DNA of 60,000 nt from Membranipora membranacea (lineage: Eukaryota > Bryozoa > Gymnolaemata > Cheilostomatida > Membraniporidae): positions 13,828,001 through 13,888,000 of the forward strand of contig OU612068.1 of the NCBI GenBank assembly GCA_914767715.1, written 5' to 3'. How positions within the stretch are numbered: the first letter of the stretch is position 1; each line of letters starts with the position of its first letter. The position numbers were made by a program, and so were the translations under genes. The notes under the pieces are model-generated. The model searched no databases. It saw nothing but the letters and a program-made list of their open reading frames with translations, and was not told where the DNA came from. Shown in pieces: positions 12,401 to 22,003 of this stretch.

Positions 12401-15400
12401 TGCTCACACTACAAACCACCAGGTATATTACATTACATAATGTAACGTTATAGAATCAAAACAAGCAAAATTTGAGCAGAAGGCAAAAAAAGCTTATATG
12501 GGGAAGAATTGAGCAACGTCCAAAACATTACCTTGACTGATGCTACATATTTTTAAAATTTTATTTGAATTTCCAAGGTACAAGTAAATGCTCAAATATA
12601 CGCGCAAGATCTAGCGTATCAATTCACTGCTACAATGAATGATTATGTTACTGGTGTGTTTTGTATGAGATGTATTTGTCTGTATTTCAGTGAAATGGGT
12701 GGCACAGCAAAGAGGTCAAGCGATGAGAGTTCAGATGAACAAACACTGAGGGCTGCTGTGAAAAAGGACAGAAATGGAGCAGCTGAGAACCCCGAATATG
12801 GGAGGTCAGTATGAGCTCACAGGAATGAACTTATAGCTTACATACACTTTGAATATTTGTGCCTTGGAGGCGGTTTGCCACTTGACCCTTACTGAATATT
12901 GCCTATGAGTCAGTTAACATACATGCTGTTGAGAATAATTCAATGCTCTTTGAAGCATTGCCTAAAAGTTATTCTGTATTTTTGAGTAATCCGACCATTG
13001 ATAAGGAGAGAACTAGACACAATTTCTCTTGAGTATTATGCATCAGCCAGTCATGGTTTGATCAAGGACATTATAAGTAGTGAATAAATGGCTTTAATCA
13101 TAATCTGTTATTTTTAAACAGTGTGGAAGTAGTTGGTAACAAAAGACATTGTCCCTAGCAGTTTATCTGCTCAATCATTGCGGGGATTGCTGTTAGTAGC
13201 ATTTCATTACTAACCTCAGGGGGAGGGAAAGAGGTTGATATTTTTACTCCTTGGGTTGATAATCATAATCATTGTTAAATTCACTTTCGTTTCTTTCAGT
13301 ATTGTAAAAGAAAAGCGAAGTGAGTGGGATAAACTCAAGAGCAGCACAAATCAGAGCATTGGGAAGGGAAAGCGACCAATGACTGGAAAGTTGAAGCCCC
13401 GCAAGTATGTCAGCTCGTAATCTTTGGGATTAATTTAGCCTTTTTTGAAGCACTGATTCATATTGGCAAAAGATGTCCCCTTCCTAATGCAAATCGTCAG
13501 GAGAGTAAATTTTGATTTTATAGCGTATTTGAGCGTAGGACATGTGAGAATACCTTTATGTTACGATATATTTCCCTGGAAACCAGACCAGAACATGTGA
13601 TCTGCTGCAATGGTGACATGTATAGAAAAATTGCAAATTCGTAGTCTCATCAGTTCGGCACCCCTATAACAAAGGGGCAACCCTTGTCACAACCCCATCA
13701 AATATGATATGTGTAAAAAAAAGAAAGATAGGATTTATAGGTGAAATTGGATATCAAAATATGCAATAACATTTGCAAAAGTTGAATTTTTCATTGTAAG
13801 TCTGCTTGACTGTTACTTGGTGTATAAGTCTAACCTGAAAATTTTTAGAGTTGGGCGTTTTGTAAGTTTTTCATTCTTTTGAAAGGTTCTCCAAAGTGAA
13901 TGTGAAAAAGGAGAATGTTGGCACTAGCAGTTCTGATGATGAGGCCGCCGGATTAGGTGGGAGGAAAGATTCTCTTCTACTACTAGATAACTCGATAGGA
14001 GACAGCGATACAGCAGACCATCATGCTATGAAAGAACACATGCGACGCATCACAAGCTTAGGTATGATTCAAAACTCTGATGGTTAAGGGTAAGGACTTG
14101 GGGTCATATGATGATCCAGGTTCGATACCCGGTGGCACAGGTATGTTCGGATCAGGACCTTATAAGTACAGTAGGTCGTTTTGTGTTTTGCATAGTCTAA
14201 AGATCCCGCTGCTGCTTCGAAAACAGAGCAACTGATAACAGCTAGCTGGCAAGTGTAGGGTCACTACCTTTGACAGGCCTCAGGTTTAGGGGGGTCATTG
14301 AATAGAGGGTAAAACCAGTCCTTGTGTATGACAGTTAAAACTTGTTCTAGCCAATAATTGTCTCCCCTTCCTCCCGAATAAGAATCCATGAGTTAACACC
14401 CTGCGGTGTTTGGGAAAACAAACAAGACAAGTTCATACCTTTAGCAAGTTCATCCTTATGAAACAGCCAATTTTAGATGCGGTATTCAAAGCTAGTGAAT
14501 TGCTTTAGTCCACATGTTATACAATATATTCATTCATTATGGTGTAGATACATCATCAAGCTCTGGCGAGGAGGAGAAGGATAGTAATAAAAATAAGGCT
14601 AACCGAGATAAGACAACTTCTTCTGAGAACTCTGAGGACAGAGACCTAAATGTATCGGATCCCGAGGGTGGTGAGTAAGATGTTGCTTAGTTTCAGCCCC
14701 CCCCCCCAAAACTCTTGCTCTTAATCCGATGGACCCCTGGCCGGGGAAGATGGGTAGATTTAATGAATATTTTTTTAGCACACATCCCTTTTCTCCAGCA
14801 TAGAAGGTCATTTTTATCATAGACAGGGCTGAAATTCTAATTTTCTTTTCCGGATTTCCCTGATTTTTCATCTCAATAGTGGCATAGAAAAAATATTGAA
14901 AATTGAAGAGATATTAAAATATACAATAAAACTCTCGCTCTTATACAAGACTGATCGACTAGAATTGAAAATTAAAACAATAATTTAATATAATTTAAAT
15001 CTTAACAGCTGTGCCGTTTAGTACATATATGAATCCTGGAGACGGTTCAGGACATGATGTCGTAGATGCCGGTGGAGCTAAGTCTAATGAGTCTGATATC
15101 GGGGCTAACTTCTTCCAGAATAAAGGTGACAAATTGCCTGTCAGTCATTGTTACATGTGAAACCATTAAATAGGGATTTGCTGGTGTTCTAAATGGGAGG
15201 GGGGTGAGTTTCACCAATCAGGAACAGCCCACTTAGATAACCCCTTATAAAGAGCGGTCCTTAAGTATTAATAATACAATTTGATATCAAACATGAATGA
15301 TCAATCCATAATATATCCACGGTAACATAGGAAGTCTAACGATTGTCCATAGTTTATCCAATTATGCATAAATGGTTCAATTCTGATGCGTTGAATGATT

Positions 15401-16612
15401 CTCTACATCATTTCAGTTAAGAAAGTGGTGCAGATAGATCCTGATTATGAGACTATACCAGCTGCTGGCGATACGGCTCCAGTGAGTAACGCCCCACCCA
15501 AACTACCTGCCCGTAACTACAGCAAATCTGGTAAAGGTAGTGAGGGATCAGAAACTGAGACTCAGTCAGACGCCGGCTCAACTGACAGCGAAGAAAGCAA
15601 AGATTTATCAGCTATGACCAGGGGTGAAAGGTCAGTCAGTTAGATAGAGGGATAGTCTTTTCATTAGTCATTTTGTTTGTTTAATAGACCAATATTATCA
15701 AAGAATATGTTTGAAATCATCAACCTTTTTTCTGTTAAATATGTAAAAATAGTAAAATTTTTAGTCAACTAATAGATTTATTTCAACTATTGATGTTGCT
15801 TTTTGTTTGTTAGTTTATTAACACTTCCTAATTGCTTGATTGTACATACTCGTGCTTAGATCAGATAATGACGACTCACCAAGTTCAAGGTCAGCCTCCA
15901 TGTCAACTTGAGTTATCCAAACTGTACTGCTTGTCTTTTTTAGTCGCATCTAGTCTGAGTGATCACTATATGTTCCCTTACCCTTTGAACCACAACCCTG
16001 ATTAATTTCTGTTATGATTTTGTTTGTATCATCAATGAACTAGTTTACTAGTCTCAGAAGGATATGAACCCATGATCGAAATTTCACAAATGGAAAATTC
16101 TTGTTTTTCAATGTTCTGTCAGATAATGAGTTGATTCCCTATATAGTGGTACCAGGTTACAAACCAGTCAACTAGTTATAATTATTAATTAGCAAACTGT
16201 CATTTACTGGAGTTGGTGTCTCAAATTCCTTTGGGCATAAAGGGTGTGCGAGTATTGCTATCAAGGAGCCAAACTCTCCATGTATGACAGCTGTTGGCAA
16301 TTTTACCGGACTGCTTTAACCCGCTTCTGTTTTTAAAGTCAACAAAATGATATAATTTAATAATTAAGCAATCAATTTTATGTTTCTAGTGATTTGATAT
16401 GACCAAGATATTGCCATGGACCAGACTGATGTCATCTTCTCTTAGATACTTCCAAACCAAAGATTACTGACGTATATAATTTGTACCATTTCAGAGAAAA
16501 GTATTTATATCAGAAACAGCAGCAGGCAGATGTGAGAGGAAATGAGGAATCTAAAAGGTTGCAGAATCAGGCTGCTGAAGGAAGAAGTTCCAAAATGTGT
16601 TCAGTTATGTGA
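6422..16612 (+). CDS. TTC24: Tetratricopeptide repeat protein 24-like, 17 coding exons, C-terminal CaaX-like motif
   Basis: Exons: 6422-7073, 7373-7597, 7869-8006, 8332-8556, 9002-9419, 10325-10441, 10920-11030, 11407-11601, 12297-12422, 12691-12804, 13300-13404, 13886-14061, 14548-14670, 15009-15125, 15417-15630, 15860-15889 (tentative microexon), 16495-16612. Every join keeps one frame, giving 3204 nt and 1067 residues. Residues 1-~410 are TPR helices (for example YLHALQAAKDTG, GDLGRAVSCYQKAI), the part resembling vertebrate TTC24. From ~415 on the protein is low-complexity with Ser/Asp/Glu clusters (a run of Ser near 11568, SSSDDE, GSTDSEESKD) and looks disordered. It ends KMCSVM, a CaaX-type prenylation signal. 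An in-frame stop immediately precedes ATG 6422; a TAG at 6416-6418 could also be the acceptor of a 5' UTR intron. Its function is unknown; TPRs suggest a scaffold. It is much longer than vertebrate TTC24. Confidence 0.75.
8574..8690 (-). mobile_element. 5'-truncated LINE 3' end in TTC24 intron 4
   Basis: Read on the minus strand, this matches the last ~100 bp of the LINE at 25400-25504 (GTTAATGTGTGTGAGGTCAA and on through ATAAACTTTTA to CCTCAATAAATAAATA), including the AATA-repeat tail. It is therefore a severely 5'-truncated copy of the same family, antisense to the host gene. Confidence 0.8.
9802..9886. repeat. 67-bp palindromic mini-insertion with 9-bp direct repeats
   Basis: A perfect 16-bp inverted repeat (CGGGTTCTGGAAAACG at 9811-9826, its complement at 9862-9877) brackets a GC-richer core with repeated GCGGAAA. 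The unit is bordered on both sides by CAGTTTTAT (9802-9810 and 9878-9886), like a target-site duplication. It lies inside TTC24 intron 5. Confidence 0.7.
10695..10769. repeat. Hairpin in TTC24 intron 6
   Basis: AGCCTTGTCTCACG at 10695 and CGTGAGACAAGGCT ending at 10769 are inverted copies. The pairing continues inward through CTACTTTATTTGGTTTGG and CCAAACCAAAAAAAGTAG. The stem is about 32 bp with a short loop. No clear target duplication is seen. Confidence 0.65.
14082..14240 (+). mobile_element. tRNA-derived SINE, copy 1 (TTC24 intron 12)
   Basis: This has a GATGGTTAAGGGTAAGGACTT A-box region and GGTTCGATACCCGG B-box, then GTTCGGATCAGGACCTTATA. The same series of blocks appears at 29.75 and 40.77 kb. 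It is the most diverged of the three copies and lacks part of the body. Confidence 0.65.
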
Positions 16613-16928
16613 TAGTGAATGACGTACCATCGAATGATGCTTGTGATCAACACAGCATGTTATATGCTAAATCAACAAATTGAGTAAAACCACTGGTTTT
16701 TTAAAGTTTTGCAGAGAGTTCAACATTAAATTAAAATGAATTTTGTGTTATATCTAGAAGTTTATTTTCACCTCACTTATTATATTTTTCATTGTACCTC
16801 ATGATATTAGGAATAAAAAAACTATACTATACAAATAGAATACACACTATATACATACATGCACACCAAAAGCCGAGTTTCAAGCATCAGTCGATATCGC
16901 TAGGGAGGGTATCCCACCGCCCCTGATA
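16613..16928. other. Convergent 3' region of TTC24-like and MZT1
   Basis: A plus-strand AATAAA at 16812-16817 is the best polyadenylation signal for TTC24-like. A minus-strand AATAAA (TTTATT at 16761-16766) is the best one for MZT1. As the two signals cross over, the 3' UTRs are predicted to overlap by about 50-100 bases. No gene is seen in this stretch. Confidence 0.5.
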
Positions 16929-17165
16929 TCACAATCTCTGCTGAGAGGAGTCACTACTACTACCAGGTTGCTCATTGTTTATGGCTGCTGACTCTCGCTG
17001 TAATATTCTGATCACATTAGCGAGGGCGTTTGGGTTGACCCCCGTCTCTATAAGTCGCACAGATATGGCTAGTTGCTCCTCAGTGAGTCCAGTACCAAGT
17101 ATGCTACTTATCTCAGATAAAAGCCTCATCGCTTCAGCACTGCTGCCTCCTGTGGTTGCTGACAT
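16929..17165 (-). CDS. MZT1: Mitotic-spindle organizing protein 1 (MOZART1), gamma-tubulin complex subunit
   Basis: This is a single-exon frame of 78 residues, the family's usual size (~75-85). The core SEISSILGTGL, LAISVRLIETGVNPNALA and VIRIL matches MOZART1 proteins, small helical partners of GCP N-termini that recruit gamma-tubulin ring complexes to centrosomes and spindle poles. The N-terminus is short and Ser/Gly-rich, and the C-terminus is a polar Ser-rich tail. The ATG at 17165 is the first in frame and gives full coverage of the domain. The gene is divergent from ZCRB1 (ATG 803 bp away) and convergent with TTC24-like. Nothing suggests a pseudogene. Confidence 0.93.
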   Translation of the reverse strand: MSATTGGSSAEAMRLLSEISSILGTGLTEEQLAISVRLIETGVNPNALANVIRILQRESAAINNEQPGSSSDSSQQRL

Positions 17166-17967
17166 GATCCCAGCTTTATCTGTGCAACAAAAGCATTAAG
17201 TAGTAATTCCAACGCAGAGAAGTCTATTTACAAGACTGCATAAACAAGTCGCAGTGTGATGATGAAGTATGTGATGAGTCAGTGAACACCATCCCTCACT
17301 TAAATAATTATTTTGATGTTGAAGTGAATCACATCTAGTTTTGATAAGCCATTACCTGACACTCCTGTCTATATACCATAGGTGACAGTGAGATTAATGA
17401 ACTGGCTAAGCTGACTCATTGTTACTGGACCTAGTAACACCTAAGTCCCTGGGCCTGGCCTGAAAGTTCCACAACCATAACTTCCCTGACACAACTACTA
17501 TGGAGCAATAGAATAACCTGTCTTTCCTTTATTAGTTCAATCAAGGAGTTCAATAAATAATAAACAAATAATAGCTACTGAATTCCAAACCTTCCTCTTC
17601 TTACCTTTTAGAAAATTGTTCCACAAAATCAGATGTTTCTCCTCCACTAAGATATTCGTCCTTGATAGACAGACTTGGATTGAACTTCAATAATAGTTCA
17701 AATTTGTGAAATAGTTGAGAGGATTGTTAATTTTTTTGAATAAACTTAGCCTTTGTAATTATTATGCATATTGAAAACTTGCTGGGTGCTAATGTACCCA
17801 CACTAGAAGTAGTAAAACATGTAGGTTTCTCTCTAGGGTGACATAAGGTCAAGGTTGAACTACAGAAACCTTGATATGCAGGTATAACTATAAAACTCAG
17901 GCTCATCTAACAATATCATAGCACATTTTATGTTGAGCCTGCTGTGTACACATGAAGCTAAGTTACT
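17166..17967. other. Divergent intergenic region MZT1/ZCRB1
   Basis: This is AT-rich with no coding exon that I can support. It contains the 5' flanks of both genes, which likely share a bidirectional promoter region. No clear TATA box is seen. Confidence 0.4.
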
Positions 17968-20142
17968 ATGGATGTCAAACCAAAGCAAAAATTAGCTCCC
18001 AGCAAAAGCACAGTTTATGTGTCTAACTTGCCCTTCTCTCTAACCAATAATGACATTCACAAGGTCTTTGAGAAGTATGGAAAGGTTGTTAAGTGAGTAT
18101 AATATATTATGTCCCAAAATATGTGAACAATTCAATATTAAACATGAACAACCACCAGGGTGTTTGAGGGCACTCCTACATGATGGGCCCCTGGGACTTA
18201 CTTACATGTCTTTACTTTGCTAATGGTTGATACTGGACATTCACAAAGTAAAGACATGTAAGTCCCAGAGGGCTATGCACTCCTAGTCCTAGCCTAGCTA
18301 GCTGTACTAGCTTCCCACTGTTGTTCCAACCAAGTCAAACTGCCATATACACTACACATCACAGGTCTTCTCCAAAAATGGGTCCCTGACAATGTTTGAC
18401 TGAAAGCCAGTACAGTAGCCAGTAGCCAATCATCATTGTTCTCCTCTCTAAATTGATGATATAGGATTGTCTCAACAGTGTGTATGAATGCGATCTTGAG
18501 AGAACCTGTCGTTTGCCGAGCATGAAGTCAGCTAGGCAAAATGTCCAGAAGACCTTATTGAGTTTACTTGATCTGTTTGAGTTAAAGTTTATGTCGCACT
18601 GAATTCCTCAACATTTTGAAATCGCCATAACTTCTATTCAGTATTGAGCAGAGCCCCATAAGTCATCTAGCCTGCAAGCAGCCATATCCAGCACATGATG
18701 AAAATGAGGAAATTGTGCAATGAAACTATTCGCAACCTACTCTAATGCCTGTTGTTCTTATTTTTGTATGCAGAGTGACAATAGTGAAAGACAAAGATTC
18801 AAGACGCAGTAAAGGCATAGCATTTATTCTCTACCTGCAACCTGATGAAGCATGGACGGCTGTGAGAGCTGTCAATGACACAACGGTTAGTTATCTCCCT
18901 CTGCATACTGATGATCCACGGGACATCGTGCGGCATTGTTAGTACATCTTTGACTTTGCACATTGGTAGATCTATATTTCAACTTGGGCAGGTGATGATC
19001 AGCAAACGATAAGGTTTATATGTATTTAAATCTCCATAAGAAAAATATGCCTGGAAGAATAATATGCAGCCCATGAAGTTTGGCTTAGGCTTATCTGCAC
19101 ACCCCTAGATCTCCCTTGGCGATCATGATTTAGTCATCTGCAGAATGTGGGATATTTACGTTATTGGTGAAATGCCATTTTGTATTATTTGTTACTTGCT
19201 CAACTAATATTAGAATTTATTTTGTTTTCATTTGAAAGCATCTTATAAGGCACGTTAAATTTCTAGTAACTGTCTACGTCAACAGGTGGTCAGTGTTTTA
19301 GTAAAGATATAGTATGTGGCACACAAACACCTGTTGGGTAATGCAGATGCGTAGTTTTTTATGCTTACCTACACAGATGTTATGGTGACAGCCACAGGTT
19401 ATATATCTTGTAGATGTTTGGGCGAACTATAAAGTGCAGCATAGCAAAGGACAATGGTAGAGCTGCAGAATTCATAAAGCGTAAGGAATATAAAGATAAA
19501 TCACAATGTTACGAATGTGGGGTGAGTACTAGTAAGTAGTAAGTCTACGGGTTCATACTGTGGGTCCACTAGCCAAATAGTGGGTGGTTGGGCATCTCTG
19601 CAGTCAACCGCATAAAAGTCTGAATATCTTTTATCAATCCTGCTCTAAATATTTAGATATAGTATGCTCACTTCTACTAGATTCATTGTTGTAGCTCTAA
19701 CTCGACAAAATAGACAGTCTGGCTTTGTTATGTTTCATTTTCAGTTATCTGATAATACGACTTTGGGACCTCATACAAAGCAGGATTTGTGTCGTTTTTC
19801 TTTGAGAGAGAACAGCTAAAGACTCTGCACACTGAAATGTTAGCATATGTATTAGGTAGGGGTTTAAGATACATGCACAGATGTCAACTCTGTTTGCCAA
19901 TGTCTTGTGGGTCAATATTATGAACATTGGTATAACATCATAAAGATTTCATCACTTTGTAGGAGTCTGGTCACCTGAGCTACAAATGTCCGAAAAATAT
20001 TTTGGGTGAACGAGAACCACCAGCGAAGAAAAAGAAGAAGAGTAAGACAGGAGAAGATAATGAGGATAGTGATAGTGACTTTGAGGGCGAGAAAGTAACT
20101 GTGATCAGGAAGACTCCATCGGCGGCTGCAGATAATACCTGA
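17968..20142 (+). CDS. ZCRB1: Zinc finger CCHC and RNA-binding motif protein 1 (U11/U12 snRNP 31K)
   Basis: This is a component of the minor (U12-type) spliceosome. Exons: 17968-18092, 18774-18885, 19414-19521, 19963-20142, giving 525 nt and 174 residues. Residues ~13-88 are an RRM (RNP2 [11 protein letters not shown]1-like KGIAFILYL). Residues ~111-126 are a CCHC knuckle, [14 protein letters not shown], split between exons 3 and 4. Then come [15 protein letters not shown] and an acidic Ser/Asp tail ending AADNT. The order and motifs match ZCRB1 closely. The tail is ~40 residues shorter than in vertebrates. Exons 3-4 were copied, with decay, to 32.7-33.5 and 43.7-44.5 kb, and an older exon 3 relic lies at 28.46 and 39.44 kb. 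Confidence 0.94.
18191..18268. repeat. Inverted repeat in ZCRB1 intron 1
   Basis: CTGGGACTTACTTACATGTC TTTACTTTG at 18191-18219 pairs with CAAAGTAAAGACATGTAAGT CCCAG at 18244-18268. This predicts a ~25-bp stem with one 4-nt bulge and a ~24-nt loop. It would be a strong hairpin in the pre-mRNA. It may be the remains of a foldback insertion. Confidence 0.6.
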
Positions 20143-20603
20143 GACGCAGAAGGAGTCGTGACACAAACTGCAAGCGTTCTGTGGAGACTGCAGCAAGGCT
20201 GCTTAGTGGAGCTTAAACTGTTATAGCTACAGGCATTCAAAGTAATGTGTCCTGATAAGAGAACAGGGCATTCATATGATGCAATTTCTTTTTGGAAATC
20301 CATGTGAGATTGGGTTAAGCTCTTATATGGTACCATTGACAGAATAGTGCATTGTGGTATCCTATTTGGCACGTCTGCACTGGTATAAGAGGGCGGCCTT
20401 TTTATGAAGATAAACTAAGCAAGCAAAGTTCATGCGGTGTTGTTTATTGTCAACTAACCGAAAATAATCGAACATCCGAGGAACATAGAGTATAGTTACT
20501 ACTTCTTCTTTTCATACACATTTTCCAATACGGTGTTGTTGTTCTGTAGAAGTGTAGTGTAGTAGTTCTGTAGTAGTGCAAGAATGTTTTTGACTGTTTA
20601 GTA
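20143..20603 (+). other. ZCRB1 3' UTR and downstream flank up to the LINE
   Basis: This holds no gene. It is nearly identical to 33474-33935 and 44465-44920, which shows that the segmental copies include the ZCRB1 3' end. The flank is interrupted at 20603 by the LINE. Confidence 0.7.
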
Positions 20604-20700
20604 CATGTTAAGCGTGAGCAGTGGAGCAGAGAGGTTGTGTGTTCGATTAACGCTCTCTACTAATTGCTATTTATGGCTAGATAAAAAAAATTCTACTATC

Positions 20701-22003
20701 ATGGTGCTTGATTTGAATAAATCTGGCAAAAGATTTAGGTTTTATGCTGTCAATGCTGGGCGTAAAGTTGGACTATATAACAATTGGGATACTGCCAATC
20801 TCCAAGTGAACGGCTACAAAGGAAATAAGCATAAAGGGTATGAGACGGAGGCAGCCGCTTTAAATTATCTTAAAACAACTGGAGGCATACCAAATCCAAT
20901 CAAATATTATACCAAAGTATCTACAAATGATGCTAATACCGGATTAGGCGCAAGCAGCAACAGCAACAAAACATCAACATCCACAGGCCCTTCTACACCC
21001 CTTTCCACGATGACACCAGAGAACACGGACACTTATTCACTGCAAGCAGAGTCTGACCTGGACCACTGCCAATCATGCCAGAAAATGCTGAGCATCATCA
21101 AAATTATGTCTGACAGACTAGAGCAGATGCATGCTAAGCTAAAAGCATTCTCTATACCAAATGAAAACCCCATTGAGAGAGCAGTTCAAGTCATGTCAGA
21201 GAAACTAGACATGATGGAGGCCAAACTTGACAAAGTCTCCTCACCCCCAGCTGATTATCGTCAGGCAGTTATGAGAAATATCCAACCACCGATTCCGCCA
21301 ATGTCAGCTTTCACTGAACAAAGAAACCAATTCATCAATCTCTCCACCAACGAGAACAACCTCAACAGCCACAACAACAGCAGCAAAAGCAACATCAACA
21401 GCAACAAACACAACAACAACGTCAATATCAGCGCCGTACACAACCACCAAAAAGTCAATATACTGACAAATCTACCCCTGAATTCGACCATGAAAAATGC
21501 TTTATAATACACAGTACGAAACAGGACTTCACATCAGTCAGGATGACGTGAGAAAAGAAATCGGCAAATTAAACGGACCAACGATGATTGACTTTATCAA
21601 GCGATACAAGTTCAACTCGGCAGACCAAAAATTCATCATACAGATAACAAAACCTGAACAAGTAGATATAATAATAAAAAAATGGGAAGCTGAAGCACTT
21701 GGAGGCTCATCAGCCAGACGACCCATTCAACCGAGCCAACATGTTGGCATCATCAAAGATGTTCCTATTTACATAATCAATGAAGACCTCCTACAACAGG
21801 TCCAAACAGTATTTAAAGACGCTACAGTATACCGTATGAGGACCAAAGATGGCACAAACCCTCTACGAACTGTAAAAGTTACCTTCAAGGATGAAACACA
21901 ACTAGGAAATGCACTGGCAAACGGCATTACCTTTAATAAACATCAGCTTTTGCTTCGAGTAGAGAATCCTTACGTCTTCCCTCCCAGGACCTACAATGGC
22001 TAA
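20701..22003 (+). pseudogene. LINE ORF1: RNase H1-like hybrid-binding domain, coiled coil, Gln-rich linker, RRM-like domain
   Basis: The ATG at 20701 (another in frame at 20605) opens MVLDLNKSGKR and then FYAVNAGRKVGLYNNW, VNGYKG and EAAALNYL. That is the pattern of the N-terminal hybrid-binding domain of RNase H1 (caulimovirus VI-type). A CQSC motif and a heptad-rich MSDRLEQMHAKL segment follow, with a second helix KLDMMEAKLDKV. A Gln-rich stretch (21330-21440) reads in another frame, and the RRM/PRE_C2HC-like C-terminal part (DVRKEIGKLNGPTMIDF, YRMRTKDGTNPLRTVKVTF) in a third. At least two frameshifts (about 21320 and 21500-21550) therefore break it. No CCHC knuckle is seen at the end (PPRTYNG stop). 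The stop overlaps the ORF2 ATG. Confidence 0.75.

Noticed and set aside
19980-20372. 130-residue minus-strand frame, repeated at 33312-33704 and 44303-44749
   Set aside because: It is the antisense shadow of ZCRB1 exon 4 and its 3' flank; its conservation follows from the duplication. The Lys/Glu-rich sense strand gives the runs of Phe and Ser.
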